A DNA stretch of 64,000 bases from Gammaproteobacteria bacterium (GCA_021773395.1 JAJFKB010000011.1:310001-374000), one strand, 5' to 3'. Positions 1 to 9,524 are shown, counted from the first letter of the stretch. Notes: generated from the letters alone by a model not told the origin. Translations and numbers: made by a program.

Positions 1-198
1 CAATAACACACGATTTGCCAGCCGCGACCAAAGGCAGGCACGATAAGCCAGCGCCAATGGACCGCTGAAATGTACCGCAGCAACGGTTTGCTTAATCTGC
101 TCAGCACCAAGAGCCGACAGCTCATCAGCAAGCAGTGCTTCCAGGCCTTTAGGGCAAGTGGCCAGCCACGCCTGTTGATGGCTAATTTTATCAAGCAT
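1..198 (-). CDS. rlmL: RlmL/RlmKL 23S rRNA methyltransferase, N-terminal fragment cut by the window edge
   Basis: The first 66 codons of a minus-strand gene run off the left edge of the window. The translation from the ATG at 198 begins MLDKISHQQAWLATCPKGLE and continues with a leader and THUMP-type region as in RlmL/RlmKL. That enzyme makes m2G2445 in 23S rRNA, and in the fused form also m7G2069. The run 'ATCPKGLEALLADEL' is typical of the family start. The methyltransferase domains lie outside the window, so whether this is the long fused form cannot be judged. The identification rests only on the N-terminus. Confidence 0.8.
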   Translation of the reverse strand, partial: MLDKISHQQAWLATCPKGLEALLADELSALGAEQIKQTVAAVHFSGPLALAYRACLWSRLANRVLL

Positions 199-351
199 GT
201 CACTACCCCTGATTAAAAGCGCCTATCATATAGTTCTTTTGATAATTGTGTAGTGAAAAAAACGTTGCCCAAAGATAGCCGCAAGTGAATAGTGCTGGTT
301 TTTTTGCGACACACTCAAAGAATCTTTAAAGTATGCTGCCTTTAAACGACG

Positions 352-765
352 TCACTCGATCACTTTACCGCGCAACGTTTTGGTACGACTATGCTTGGTT
401 TTTCTGTCCATTCTCTTATTCTGTGAAGCTTTGCTTGGCCGTGTTGCGCGGCGTGGTTTTTGAGTGACCGTCGTACCCTGTAAAATCACCTTCAATCGCA
501 GCAACGCATCCTCACGATTTTTCTCCTGCGTGCGAAATCGCTGCGCTTTGATGACAATAACACCTTCGCTGCTGATGCGCCGATCCCGCATTTGCAGAAG
601 AGTTTGCTTGATACTTTCTGGCAGAGAGGAAGCATGAATATCGAAGCGCAGATGAATCGCCGACGAAACTTTATTTACGTTCTGGCCTCCGGCTCCCTGC
701 GCACGGATAGCGGTGAGTTCAATCTCATCTTCGTCTAGGGATAGGTTCGAGGTTATCTGTAGCAA
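352..765 (-). CDS. arfB: Alternative ribosome-rescue factor ArfB (YaeJ), codon-independent peptidyl-tRNA hydrolase
   Basis: A release-factor-like protein that frees peptides from stalled, non-stop ribosomes. The GGQ hydrolysis motif is at residues 26-28 within 'GAGGQNVNK', followed by 'SSAIHLRFDI' as in YaeJ. The C-terminal tail is rich in Lys and Arg; in this family the tail occupies the empty mRNA channel. I chose the TTG at 765, which gives 137 residues starting MLQITSNLSL, close to the family length of about 140. An ATG at 819 would add 18 residues with no family counterpart. The gene stands alone between rlmL and the M48 protease gene. Confidence 0.92.
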   Translation of the reverse strand: MLQITSNLSLDEDEIELTAIRAQGAGGQNVNKVSSAIHLRFDIHASSLPESIKQTLLQMRDRRISSEGVIVIKAQRFRTQEKNREDALLRLKVILQGTTVTQKPRRATRPSKASQNKRMDRKTKHSRTKTLRGKVIE

Positions 766-868
766 GTTATCAATCCATATTAAAATTGGCGAGGATACAC
801 TCAAGCCATTTGATGGCATAGTTGAACAATCACTATTTCACAACAGCATCCCGACAGCCTGAGAAAAT

Positions 869-2071
869 CTAGTCCAACTCAAGACTTTCATCCACACACT
901 GGAAGACGAAACCACAGGGAACATCCAGGCCTTTGGCAATATCCTTGATGACCGTCATTTCATCCTTTGAAGTGTCCTCTCCGGCTTGAGCAACCAGACA
1001 TATATCCCTGAGTACCTGCATGCGCTGGGTCATACTGGCCTGTTCTCGAGTTGCTTTAATTCGATTAGGCAGCTCTCTGTGTATTTTTCGTATATTGAGA
1101 TTATCCACGGAAAATTTATCCCCAAAAAAACCCTTCAGAACAGACAGCTCTCCCTCACTAATGCCATCACGCGCGTCAGCAACCGCAACAGCTCCAGCGA
1201 ATAACAAACGACGCATGGTTTCAGCGGTATCTGTACGTGCATCCATATAGCTGGGCTCCATTAGACTCATGACCCCCTGCACCTTCATTTCCAACTCCAT
1301 TTTCCCACTTTCACCTGACCGCAACATATCACTTTCATCAAACAGCTTGAGCGCTTTGACACGCAGCGGGCTGAACGGATGCGTTGAAAACCAGTCCTGC
1401 ATCGGTGCACCCTGCCCAGGTTCCGCATCCTCTTCCATCATATCGTCCAGTTGTCGCAAAAAGTCATCGAGACTGAATGAAACCACTTTATCGCTGGTAA
1501 GCCCGGAGGCCAATTTAAACAGCGCCCGCGCAATCGCATCCAGATCTTCCGAGCAAAAAGCCCCCGCTCGATCCGCAGAAATTTCCGCATATCGAGACCA
1601 GGCAAAAAGCTCCAGTGCAAGACTGGCGCTCGGTCGCTCTTTTCCCCGTAACAGATAGCCTACCGGAATATCATGGTGCTGGTATACATGGTGCCCCAGT
1701 TCATGCCCCATCACAAACAGCAGTTCTTTCTCCACAAAAGCCTCCAGCAAACTGGAGGAAAACATGATAAAAAGGCGGCCTTCTTCGGGTTTAAAACAAG
1801 CCGCATTAAACTGGGGACTGGAATAGGCATAGAGTTCCAATGGAATATTCAGCTCCAGGCGCTCAGTGCAATGGTCTGCCATTGCGTGGAGCCTGGGTGC
1901 CATACTGCGGCTCAAGCGAACCGAGGTAGAAAGCAGGTGTCTGCGAGTACCCAACGGCCCTTTTTCTTCCTGTCGGCTTATCCATTCTCTGACCTGCTTA
2001 ACCTCCTTTTCCTGCAACAGGCTGTTATAGAGTTTGAGGTCATTAGCACAACGGATCATCTCTGCATTCAT
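869..2071 (-). CDS. M48-family zinc metalloprotease with C-terminal TerB-like domain
   Basis: A 400-residue protein with no signal peptide or clear membrane span. The zinc site HEXXH is at 123-127 (in 'MGHELGHHVYQ') and the third ligand Glu is in 'YAEISADRAGAF' around 163, the usual M48 arrangement. Residues about 285-395 ('LLFAGAVAVADARDGISEGE' and onward) resemble the helical TerB/DUF533-type fold, where an acidic 'D..D..ISE.E' stretch is typical. The protein is therefore a cytoplasmic-looking peptidase joined to a TerB-like module; its substrate is unknown. It lies 14 bp downstream of the sirtuin gene on the same strand, so the two are probably co-transcribed. Confidence 0.8.
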   Translation of the reverse strand: MNAEMIRCANDLKLYNSLLQEKEVKQVREWISRQEEKGPLGTRRHLLSTSVRLSRSMAPRLHAMADHCTERLELNIPLELYAYSSPQFNAACFKPEEGRLFIMFSSSLLEAFVEKELLFVMGHELGHHVYQHHDIPVGYLLRGKERPSASLALELFAWSRYAEISADRAGAFCSEDLDAIARALFKLASGLTSDKVVSFSLDDFLRQLDDMMEEDAEPGQGAPMQDWFSTHPFSPLRVKALKLFDESDMLRSGESGKMELEMKVQGVMSLMEPSYMDARTDTAETMRRLLFAGAVAVADARDGISEGELSVLKGFFGDKFSVDNLNIRKIHRELPNRIKATREQASMTQRMQVLRDICLVAQAGEDTSKDEMTVIKDIAKGLDVPCGFVFQCVDESLELD

Positions 2072-2085
2072 TACATTACTCCAAC

Positions 2086-2808
2086 TTATTCTACTCTGCT
2101 TTGCTGTAGCAACGACCTCACAAACTCAGGTACTCGCGTGCCCGCTGCCCCATAAATATGCTTCTGAAACGATGACTGGACTGATGAGGATTCCAGGTTG
2201 ATTTCAACGGTTTGCGCTCCCGCCTGTGCTGCCATACTAACAAATCCCGCCGCAGGATAGACATTTCCGGAGGTGCCGATGGCTACGAACAATTCAGTCT
2301 CAGACAGGCTCTGATAAATACGATCCATTGCCAGGGGCATTTCACCAAACCAAACCACGTGGGGGCGTAAACGCCCCGCCAAGCCACAACATTTGCATTG
2401 ACTTAGCATCGATAGATCGCCCGACAGTGGGTATGTTTTCCCACTGACTTCACAACGCATCTTGAGTAATTCGCCATGCATATGAATCACTTCCTGCGAA
2501 CCCGCTCGCTCGTGAAGATTATCAATATTCTGTGTGACCAGCAGATAATCACCAGCAAACGCCCTTTCTAATTCGGCCAGAGCAAAGTGCGCTGCATTTG
2601 GTTTTATGTCACCTTCGATCAGCTGCTTGCGACGCTGATTGTAAAAGCTGTGAACTAATTCAGGGTCGGCAGCAAACCCCTCTGGAGACGCCACCGTTTC
2701 AACCAAATGATTCTCCCAAAGGCCATCCGCATCACGAAAAGTCTTTATTCCTGATTCTGCGGATGCACCTGCTCCTGTCAGAATGACTATCGATCGGTAG
2801 CGCTGCAC
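2086..2808 (-). CDS. cobB: NAD-dependent protein deacylase, CobB-type sirtuin
   Basis: A 240-residue sirtuin that removes acyl groups from lysines using NAD and releases nicotinamide and O-acyl-ADP-ribose. The NAD-binding 'TGAGASAESGI' is at 11-21, 'TQNIDNLHERAG' at 92-103, and the catalytic His is in 'HMHGEL' (111). The zinc site keeps the CobB spacing: a single Cys at 119, then Cys138, 140 and 141. 'FYNQRR' supplies Tyr56 and Arg59, the Y-x-x-R pair that in class III sirtuins favours succinyl-lysine. Desuccinylase activity is therefore likely by family rule. The gene is followed by the M48 protease gene. Confidence 0.93.
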   Translation of the reverse strand: MQRYRSIVILTGAGASAESGIKTFRDADGLWENHLVETVASPEGFAADPELVHSFYNQRRKQLIEGDIKPNAAHFALAELERAFAGDYLLVTQNIDNLHERAGSQEVIHMHGELLKMRCEVSGKTYPLSGDLSMLSQCKCCGLAGRLRPHVVWFGEMPLAMDRIYQSLSETELFVAIGTSGNVYPAAGFVSMAAQAGAQTVEINLESSSVQSSFQKHIYGAAGTRVPEFVRSLLQQSRVE

Positions 2809-2840
2809 GGATAAACCGTAATAATTACTGGTGGTTGAAA

Positions 2841-3236
2841 TTAATAACCATCACAGATATTACGATCTTTAAAATCCTTCTCGCTGGTAGGGTATTTGAT
2901 ATCAGGCATACTGCCGCGCATCATCTCGCCACATTCCCGCGCAGTCTTGACGTTCTCATCGTCAGAAATTTCCAGGCCAAATTTCATCGCCGTTCTCTCT
3001 GCATCTTTTTGTTTGCCAGCCTGACAAAGCGCCTTCACTTCAGACTCCATCTCTTTCGCCCTCTGGCCGATCTGCATCAGTGCCTGTTGATCAACCCGGG
3101 ACATACACTCCTGCATTTTTTGTGCCTGCTGCATCATTTGCATCATCTGCTCCTGACTCATTCCTGTCGGTTGCTGCGCAAGTGCGACAGTTGGCATTAT
3201 TAACGCCATACCCATTAGCAAATATAATCTTTTCAT
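2841..3236 (-). CDS. Small exported protein of unknown function with four cysteines
   Basis: 131 residues beginning MKRLYLLMGMALIMPTVALA, a clear Sec signal peptide with cleavage expected after 'ALA' near residue 20. The mature part opens with a Met/Gln-rich helical stretch ('MSQEQMMQMMQQAQKMQECM') and has four Cys, in 'QECMSR', 'KALCQAG', 'ARECGEM' and 'RNICDGY', which could form two disulfides in the periplasm. The spacing resembles helical Cys-paired periplasmic proteins, but I do not recognise a named family. It lies between cobB and an SRPBCC gene on the same strand. Confidence 0.65.
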   Translation of the reverse strand: MKRLYLLMGMALIMPTVALAQQPTGMSQEQMMQMMQQAQKMQECMSRVDQQALMQIGQRAKEMESEVKALCQAGKQKDAERTAMKFGLEISDDENVKTARECGEMMRGSMPDIKYPTSEKDFKDRNICDGY

Positions 3237-3314
3237 TTAAATTCATCCTTTTTATTCATTTTCATGTTTGCTCTCAAAACTCTCTCTAGAAGAAACGTGC
3301 CAGCACAATCAAGA

Positions 3315-3845
3315 TTACCCTGCGACATCCGCTTCCGCAACTTGCTTGAGATTCCTTAAACCGGCCTCATAATCAGGTCCCACCATACTATCCATCATCA
3401 AGCCAAATATGCGGCCCAAAAGGTCCCAACCATGATCCATATCCAGTGACCAGGTAACCTGTACACCCGAGTCAAGCTGGCTTAACCGATAGCTGGCCTC
3501 GCTCTGCCCCTTCGCCCCAAAATCCAGAAACACTCGCACCAATTGATAGGGTTCAGACGCAATAATTTTCTGAGAACCACTACCAACCTCCTGATGTTCG
3601 CTGCTCCAGTGCATTTCATTTCCCACTCCCGATTCAGGACCGGAAATTTCAAATGTAGTATTGGGATCTCGTTGAGCCCAGGGCGACCAGTTGTTGAAGC
3701 GGCTAAAGCTATTCACATAGGAAAATATCAACTCCTGCGGCGCATCAATCACGATTGTACGCTCCATATGAGTTTTGGAGGGCAATAAAAGTCCGACCAC
3801 CACAATGAGAATGATTATCCCCAATAGATATTTAAGAAACTTCAT
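3315..3845 (-). CDS. SRPBCC-family (polyketide cyclase/START-like) protein with an N-terminal membrane anchor
   Basis: 176 residues. Residues about 4-24 ('LKYLLGIIILIVVVGLLLPS') form one hydrophobic segment that is either a signal anchor or an uncleaved leader. The rest matches the SRPBCC helix-grip pattern: 'RTIVIDAPQELIFSYVNSFS', then 'FNNWSPWAQRDPNT', 'SGPESGVGNEMHWSSE' and a long C-terminal helix. Proteins of this type bind hydrophobic ligands; no ligand can be assigned here. The gene is single, with 206 bp to folA. Confidence 0.8.
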   Translation of the reverse strand: MKFLKYLLGIIILIVVVGLLLPSKTHMERTIVIDAPQELIFSYVNSFSRFNNWSPWAQRDPNTTFEISGPESGVGNEMHWSSEHQEVGSGSQKIIASEPYQLVRVFLDFGAKGQSEASYRLSQLDSGVQVTWSLDMDHGWDLLGRIFGLMMDSMVGPDYEAGLRNLKQVAEADVAG

Positions 3846-4051
3846 CTAAGCTCCCTTGGTTGTGCCGGCTGTTATCACGCCTGCAGTTAATTTTTTTAGT
3901 TACTAATGTGCTTTTTGCCAGCTTTCGGCTTGAGACATTAGACCGCTAGCAATGTTAAGCGCTATTTGTGCAAATTTACATCAAAACAGGAGGCCCACAT
4001 GATTAGCCAGATTTCAACCCTGGCTCGGCTGCAAGACTATCAACAAACTGT

Positions 4052-4555
4052 TTATATACGATCGAGCACAACGAAACTATAGTCATATGGATTTTCACCT
4101 TCAGCATAAAAAGTCTCCCGCCCGACTTCCTGCCAATCGCTACGATCAAATTTGGGAAACCAGGCATTACCATTAATTTCGGCATGCACTTGCGTAAGAT
4201 AAATTCGATCAACTAACGGTAAGGCCAACGCATAAATTTGTCCTCCACCAATTACAATTGCTTCCGTCGCCCCATCAATCAGACTGATATTTTCAGATAG
4301 CTCAACGGCGTCTTCCAATGTCGATACAACACTGCAGCCATCCGGTTCCAGCTCCGGATTTCGGCTAATGATGATATTGGTTCTGCCCGGCAGCGGCTTA
4401 CCAATCGACTCAAAAGTTTTACGCCCCATAATAATGGGCTTACCCATCGTAATTGACTTAAAATACCTAAGGTCGTCGGGCAGATACCAAGGCAAATTGT
4501 TGTTAACCCCTATCACACGGTTTTCCGCCATCGCAACTATCAGAGCGAGCCTCAC
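4052..4555 (-). CDS. folA: Dihydrofolate reductase
   Basis: Reduces dihydrofolate to tetrahydrofolate with NADPH, which is needed after thymidylate synthase (thyA lies 2.5 kb away on the same strand). 167 residues. The N-terminus MRLALIVAMAENRVIGVNNN contains the Met20-type loop, then 'LPWYLPDDLRYFKSITMGKP' with the substrate-binding Asp, 'IIMGRKTFESIG' and 'IVIGGGQIYALAL' for NADPH. Length and motifs match chromosomal FolA. The start is close behind the APC permease stop, so the two may be one transcript. Confidence 0.96.
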   Translation of the reverse strand: MRLALIVAMAENRVIGVNNNLPWYLPDDLRYFKSITMGKPIIMGRKTFESIGKPLPGRTNIIISRNPELEPDGCSVVSTLEDAVELSENISLIDGATEAIVIGGGQIYALALPLVDRIYLTQVHAEINGNAWFPKFDRSDWQEVGRETFYAEGENPYDYSFVVLDRI

Positions 4556-4561
4556 TTTATT

Positions 4562-5806
4562 CTAACCTCCAAAAATCTGTACGCTCAATAACGCACAGGT
4601 TAACACCAACCCCAGCACGGGCACCGCGAGAGGATAGCGAATTTGCACAGTCGCGTCACCTAGTGGCAAAACTCTGTCTTTTATATCTCTGTCTTTTATT
4701 TTTATCCGTACCAGCGACAGGTTGATTACCGCAAACACACAGATAATGATAAAACTGGTTATCTTCGCTAACTTTTCCACCGGCAAAGCCAGTGCAAAGA
4801 CCAACACAATGGCGGCCACCAGCAACGTGGCGGCAACAGGGGTTCGTGTGCGCACACTAATCCGCGCCAGCCAGTGAGGCAGTAACCCCTGAGATGACAT
4901 TCCATAAAGCACCCGGGATCCCATAATGACCTGAATGAGTGCGCCATTGCTAATCGCCAACAGACTGATCAGTGTCATCCCCCATACAGGCATCCAACTG
5001 CTATCCGCCACTAAATCGGCAAAGGGCGCTTCGGATAATGCCAGCTGTTCGATGGGTAGGGCCCTCACAGCCGCCCAGGCAACCAGCATATAAAGAGTTG
5101 TGGTGACCAGCAACGCAATAATGATAGCTCGTGGCAGGTTCACTCTTACGTTTTTGACCTCTTCTGCCATATTAACCATATCTTCAAAGCCGATAAAGGC
5201 AAAAAAAGCCAAAAACGCTCCCAGAAAAATTGGACTCCAGTTCGCCAGTGTGAAATGTGGTATATAAGGTGACCAGTCCGAAGGCAGGCTGGTCCAATGC
5301 TGCTGTGTTGAGAGCAACACGAGGAATATACCTACCACTTCAATGAGGGTAACAATTGCAGCAGCTTTAAGTGATTCGGCGACACCCCAGACAGCTAACA
5401 GTGCTATTAACACCACCAGCAATAGCATGACCAACCAGCCATCAAGCGCTACAAACAGAGTAAAGTAGCCGACAAAACCACGTGTTATGGTTGCGGCCGA
5501 GACGACGCCGGTCGCCACCACCGCCAGGCCTACCAGTAGTGAAAGCCAGTTCAGGTTAAAAGCTGCGTTAACATAATAGGCTTCTCCTGCGCTGCGTGGA
5601 TACCGGTTTGAAAGTTCGGCATAGGAAAGCGCGGTAAAGCCAACTACGATGGAGGCCACTAAAAAAGAGACCGGGGCATGATAACCGCTGCTCGCAGCAA
5701 CCTTACTGATCAGCACATAAATACCCGCACCCACTATGGTGCCAATACCATAGAGCGTAATCAGCGGAAGACCGATAACTCTTATCAGTGATGCGTTTTT
5801 AGTCAT
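4562..5806 (-). CDS. APC-superfamily amino acid permease
   Basis: A 414-residue inner-membrane protein with about twelve hydrophobic segments. The N-terminal 'IGLPLITLYGIGTIVGAGIY' is the unwound TM1 'G(I/V)GAGI' substrate motif of APC transporters, followed by 'SYAELSNRYPRSAGEAYYVN' between TM2 and TM3 and 'FLAFFAFIGFEDMVNMAEEV' in TM6. It is expected to move an amino acid or amine by proton symport or exchange; the substrate cannot be told from the sequence. It lies 6 bp upstream of folA, an unusual functional pairing that is probably incidental. Confidence 0.87.
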   Translation of the reverse strand: MTKNASLIRVIGLPLITLYGIGTIVGAGIYVLISKVAASSGYHAPVSFLVASIVVGFTALSYAELSNRYPRSAGEAYYVNAAFNLNWLSLLVGLAVVATGVVSAATITRGFVGYFTLFVALDGWLVMLLLVVLIALLAVWGVAESLKAAAIVTLIEVVGIFLVLLSTQQHWTSLPSDWSPYIPHFTLANWSPIFLGAFLAFFAFIGFEDMVNMAEEVKNVRVNLPRAIIIALLVTTTLYMLVAWAAVRALPIEQLALSEAPFADLVADSSWMPVWGMTLISLLAISNGALIQVIMGSRVLYGMSSQGLLPHWLARISVRTRTPVAATLLVAAIVLVFALALPVEKLAKITSFIIICVFAVINLSLVRIKIKDRDIKDRVLPLGDATVQIRYPLAVPVLGLVLTCALLSVQIFGG

Positions 5807-5905
5807 GCTGTATAGGAATGATCTGGTAAATTAAGTACATTTTATATTGCACTGCCTTTACTCTAGCGGTTATTGCGCCGTTGTAGAAGGTCTACCGGGA
5901 AATCA

Positions 5906-6538
5906 TTATTGGTGAGCAGCGGCCCCCGAAGATGCCAACCGGCTCAGCGCCTTATCGTGATATCGCCCCAACAAACACTGTGCACCCATTGCACCCAGCA
6001 GAGCAAGAAACATATCCCACTGTGTATCCCAAATATCTCCCTGGGTACCTAGAAATTCAACCGAGGCTTCATTGGCTGCGATAGCCGCCCACCATTCAAT
6101 CATTTCATAAAAGGCGCTAAAAGCCAGACAGATGCTGGTGACAATCAAAAACAACCATTTCCCCACCACCAGTGGCGAGCGTCGCAACAATATTTCTCGG
6201 GCCAGAATGGCCGGGACAAACCCCTGGGCAATATGCCCAATTCGGTCATAATGATTACGTGAAAACTCGAACATATCCTGCATCCAATAGCCGAGGGGTA
6301 CACGGGCATAGGTATAGTGGGCTCCGAGGATCAAGATCAGCGCATGCAGAAACAGTAGGCGATAGCATAGCGGGGTAAATGCAAAGCGACGATAGGTGGC
6401 GGTTATTAGTGGTAGCCCAATCAGCACCGGAAAGGTTTCCAGATACCAGGTCAGTCTATCATAGGGATCAATATAGGATACAATGAGCGCACTCAGCAGG
6501 ACTGCCAGCAATATCCCTTTCTCGACGGCAGTAATCAT
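5906..6538 (-). CDS. DUF2238 (YjdF-like) multi-pass membrane protein
   Basis: 210 residues with about six hydrophobic segments. The family signature is seen in 'RNHYDRIGHIAQGFVPAILA', 'SAFYEMIEWWAAIA' and 'FLGTQGDIWDTQWDMFLALL', with conserved acidic and aromatic residues facing the membrane core. The molecular role of the family is not established. It follows the PilZ gene at 6581-6964 on the same strand with a 42-bp gap, so they may be co-expressed. Confidence 0.82.
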   Translation of the reverse strand: MITAVEKGILLAVLLSALIVSYIDPYDRLTWYLETFPVLIGLPLITATYRRFAFTPLCYRLLFLHALILILGAHYTYARVPLGYWMQDMFEFSRNHYDRIGHIAQGFVPAILAREILLRRSPLVVGKWLFLIVTSICLAFSAFYEMIEWWAAIAANEASVEFLGTQGDIWDTQWDMFLALLGAMGAQCLLGRYHDKALSRLASSGAAAHQ

Positions 6539-6580
6539 TTACGATACCCGCCAATCGAATATTCCATGCTATAACAATCG

Positions 6581-6964
6581 CTATGCGAGCTGCCGCAAAA
6601 TTACCTGCTCCATTCCCGCCAGTACACTTTTTCTGGCACTGGACAGAACTGAATCGGGAGCGCTCGCTTCTATGAACTGCAAGCCAAGCAAGCATTCGCC
6701 TCGCTCTCTGCGCATATAACGCACCACCGCCTGAATATTTGAAATTCGCTCTGATCTGGATTGTATGCTGAGGGTCAACCTATCCCCAACTTTGAATTTC
6801 TTATCACAACATAGCCCTACACCATGACGATTAAAATCAACAACTGCGGCCTCATTGCTCATTCCGAATCGTCCTAAACAACCGCTGCGCTTGACATAGG
6901 CCGTGTAGTGGAATGCACGAAATCTATCGCTGGCTCGTCGATCTTGGGGGGCTGTTACGTTCAT
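6581..6964 (-). CDS. PilZ-domain protein, probable c-di-GMP receptor
   Basis: 127 residues, almost entirely one PilZ domain. The N-terminal 'DRRASDRFRAFHYTAYV' gives the RxxxR phosphate-binding motif, and 'VVDFNRHGVGLCCDKKF' gives the [D/N]xSxxG position with Asn in place of the Ser. The later strands 'VGDRLTLSIQ' and 'IQAVVRYMRR...LLGLQFIEA' complete the barrel. It should bind cyclic di-GMP and act through a partner; the partner is unknown. It is one of several c-di-GMP-related genes in the window. Confidence 0.82.
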   Translation of the reverse strand: MNVTAPQDRRASDRFRAFHYTAYVKRSGCLGRFGMSNEAAVVDFNRHGVGLCCDKKFKVGDRLTLSIQSRSERISNIQAVVRYMRRERGECLLGLQFIEASAPDSVLSSARKSVLAGMEQVILRQLA

Positions 6965-7053
6965 TCTCCGATCCTGGGTGGCTGCAAGCTCATTATTCTG
7001 ATCCGGTCTTAAGCTGATTAACCGTTATTATAGTCCAAAACCGACGAAAGCTA

Positions 7054-7854
7054 CTAAACCGCTACTGGCGCTTTTATCGGAGGGTGGGGATCATATCCTT
7101 GAATTTGAAAATCCTCAAAACAGTATTCGAACAGTGACGCTGGCTTACGCTTGATCTCTAACTGTGGCAACGGCCGCGGGTCACGACGCAATTGCTCATA
7201 CACTATATCCTCTGTCAGGTGGTTACTATAAAGATGACAGTCGCCAAAGGTATGAACAAACTCGCCAACTTGCAGGTTAGTCTGTTGTGCCAGCATATGC
7301 GTCAGCAGCGCATAGGAGGCAATATTAAAGGGGACTCCCAGGAACAGGTCAGCAGAGCGCTGATAGAGTTGACAGGAAAGCTTCCCCTGCGCGACATAGA
7401 ATTGGAACAATGAGTGACAGGGTGGCAGTGCCATTTTATCCGCAACCCCCGGATTATAGGCAACGACCATAATACGCCGACTGTCCGGATTATTTTGCAG
7501 CTGATCCACCACGTAACTGATTTGGTCGACTGTGCTCCCGTCAGGGGTTTTCCAGGAGCGCCACTGTTCTCCATAAACTGGACCTAAATCGCCCTGTTCA
7601 TCCGCCCATTCGTCCCATATGCTAACGCCGTTTTCACGCAGATACTGGATATTGGTATCACCGCGCAAAAACCATAAAAGCTCATAAATAATAGAACGCA
7701 AGTGACACTTCTTTGTGGTCACCAAAGGGAAACCCCGCGCCAAGTCAAAACGAATTTGCCGGCCAAAAACTGAGCGCGTGCCAGTTCCCGTGCGATCTTC
7801 TTTATCGATCCCGTTTTCCAGCACATCTTTCATTAAGGTTAAGTATTGCTGCAT
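7054..7854 (-). CDS. thyA: Thymidylate synthase
   Basis: Converts dUMP and methylene-tetrahydrofolate to dTMP and dihydrofolate. 266 residues, near the usual 264. Seen are '[20 protein letters not shown]' with the phosphate-binding Arg, '[16 protein letters not shown]', '[20 protein letters not shown]', the catalytic Cys in '[13 protein letters not shown]', '[19 protein letters not shown]' and the C-terminal 'IKAPVAV'. It lies 15 bp downstream of lgt, the standard gammaproteobacterial lgt-thyA pair. Confidence 0.98.
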   Translation of the reverse strand: MQQYLTLMKDVLENGIDKEDRTGTGTRSVFGRQIRFDLARGFPLVTTKKCHLRSIIYELLWFLRGDTNIQYLRENGVSIWDEWADEQGDLGPVYGEQWRSWKTPDGSTVDQISYVVDQLQNNPDSRRIMVVAYNPGVADKMALPPCHSLFQFYVAQGKLSCQLYQRSADLFLGVPFNIASYALLTHMLAQQTNLQVGEFVHTFGDCHLYSNHLTEDIVYEQLRRDPRPLPQLEIKRKPASLFEYCFEDFQIQGYDPHPPIKAPVAV

Positions 7855-7869
7855 AACTATCCAAATACT

Positions 7870-8682
7870 CTAATTTCTATTTTTAGTGGTCTGCGGAATT
7901 ATCGGGTAAATCCTATATCCCCATATCATTAACATCAAACCCACCAACACCATCGGCAGGGTTAGAAGTTGCCCCATAGTTAACCAATTGAAAGCAATAT
8001 AGCCCAAATGCGCATCCGGCTGACGGAAAAACTCAACAACAAAACGGAACACGCCATAGCATATCAAAAACAGGCCAGACACAGCCATGCGCGGCCTCGG
8101 TTTGGCTGAATACCACCAAAGAATCATGAACAAAAGCACCCCTTCCAGGGCAAGTTGATAAAGTTGCGAAGGGTGACGTGGTAGATCACCCGCACGCGGG
8201 AAAACCATTGCCCAGGGAACATCTGTTACCCGACCCCAAAGTTCACCACCAATAAAATTCCCGAGACGCCCGGCGCCCAATCCGATCGGCACTAATGGCA
8301 CAGTAAAGTCAGTAAGCTGAAAAACGTTGAGTTTGAGCGTTTTCCCATAAAAAAACAGCGCCACCAAAACACCCAGCATTCCACCATGAAAAGACATGCC
8401 ACCCTCCCATATGGCAAACAGCCAGAGCGGATTCTGTAAAAAATTTTCGAAATGATAGAACAACACATAACCAATCCGCCCGCCAATTACGACACCCAAT
8501 GCACCGTAGAAAATAAGGTCGGATACTTGAACAACGTTGAGCGGCGCATCTTTACGCTGTGATCGAATTCTTGCTAACCACCAGGCCGCTGCAAATCCCA
8601 GCAGATACATCAAGCCATACCAGTGGATCTTTAAGGGGCCTATTGCGACAGCAACAGGGTCTATCTGTGGATAACTAAGCAC
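7870..8682 (-). CDS. lgt: Prolipoprotein diacylglyceryl transferase
   Basis: An inner-membrane enzyme that moves diacylglyceryl from phosphatidylglycerol to the lipobox Cys of lipoproteins. I chose the GTG at 8682 because AAAGGAGAG lies just upstream at good spacing and the protein then begins '[20 protein letters not shown]', the family start. An ATG at 8721 would run into tauE. From the GTG it is 270 residues. Seen are '[11 protein letters not shown]', '[13 protein letters not shown]' with the essential His, and '[18 protein letters not shown]', the Lgt signature. Seven membrane segments are expected. It leads into thyA. Confidence 0.96.
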   Translation of the reverse strand: MLSYPQIDPVAVAIGPLKIHWYGLMYLLGFAAAWWLARIRSQRKDAPLNVVQVSDLIFYGALGVVIGGRIGYVLFYHFENFLQNPLWLFAIWEGGMSFHGGMLGVLVALFFYGKTLKLNVFQLTDFTVPLVPIGLGAGRLGNFIGGELWGRVTDVPWAMVFPRAGDLPRHPSQLYQLALEGVLLFMILWWYSAKPRPRMAVSGLFLICYGVFRFVVEFFRQPDAHLGYIAFNWLTMGQLLTLPMVLVGLMLMIWGYRIYPIIPQTTKNRN

Positions 8683-8698
8683 TAATTCCAGCTCTCCT

Positions 8699-9484
8699 TT
8701 ACAGGATAAATTTAATCCCAATGGCTAAAAGCACCAACGCAAATACCTGCCTCAATCTCACCGCAGATATTTTATAGGCTAAATTAGCACCAATTCGCGC
8801 AAAAGGCATGCTGGTCACTGTAATTGCCAACAGTGCCGGTAAATAGACATACCCCATACTCATAGGCGGAAGCGCCGAACGATTCCATCCCTCAATAACA
8901 TTCACCAGCGTCCCCATTAAAGCGATAGGCAAGCCGCAGGCGGCGGCCAGTCCAATCGCCTGTTGCATACGCAGGTTACACCAACTGAAAAAAGGCACAC
9001 TCAGGGTACCACCACCAATACCCAGCAAGGCAGAAAAGCAGCCAATGATGGCACCGGCAATGAACCTCCCCGTAGTTCCGGGCATGGTTCGGCCAGGATT
9101 AGGCGCTATATTAAAAACAATTATCAGCGCCACCAGTAGCAAAAAGCTGCCAAATATCTTCATCAGCAACTCGGCCGGCAAACTGATGGCGGTTTCTACG
9201 CCAACCACAGCGCCTAGCGTTATCCCTAGCGCAATAGCACCGAACAACTCCCAGCGAATCATCTTATTTTGATGATGCGTATATATAGAAGATAAGGAGG
9301 TCAGCAAAATAGTCGCGAGTGATGTTGCTATCGCCATATGAATGATCAGCGAGCTGTCGACACCCTGTATTTCTAACGCGATCACCAAAGCAGGCACAAT
9401 CACAATGCCGCCGCCGAGCCCTAACAACCCCGCAATGGTCCCAGCAAAAGCGCCTAATACAAGATAGGACAGGTACAGGCTCAT
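8699..9484 (-). CDS. TauE/SafE-family membrane exporter
   Basis: A 261-residue membrane protein with about eight hydrophobic segments in two repeated halves. Each half carries the family glycine motif: '[20 protein letters not shown]' near the N-terminus and '[19 protein letters not shown]' near residue 155. Members move sulfite, sulfoacetate or other small anions out of the cell; the substrate here is not evident. It sits in the ptsP-lgt-thyA run on the same strand, a position often taken by such a gene in related bacteria. Confidence 0.88.
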   Translation of the reverse strand: MSLYLSYLVLGAFAGTIAGLLGLGGGIVIVPALVIALEIQGVDSSLIIHMAIATSLATILLTSLSSIYTHHQNKMIRWELFGAIALGITLGAVVGVETAISLPAELLMKIFGSFLLLVALIIVFNIAPNPGRTMPGTTGRFIAGAIIGCFSALLGIGGGTLSVPFFSWCNLRMQQAIGLAAACGLPIALMGTLVNVIEGWNRSALPPMSMGYVYLPALLAITVTSMPFARIGANLAYKISAVRLRQVFALVLLAIGIKFIL

Positions 9485-9524
9485 TATGGAGCTCTATTAC
9501 TCATCGACTTAATTACTCATCGAC

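Noticed and set aside
1673-2155. 160-codon plus-strand ORF opposite the M48 protease gene
   Set aside because: It lies wholly antisense to a gene with clear catalytic motifs and runs into cobB; its translation has no family features. Shadow ORF.
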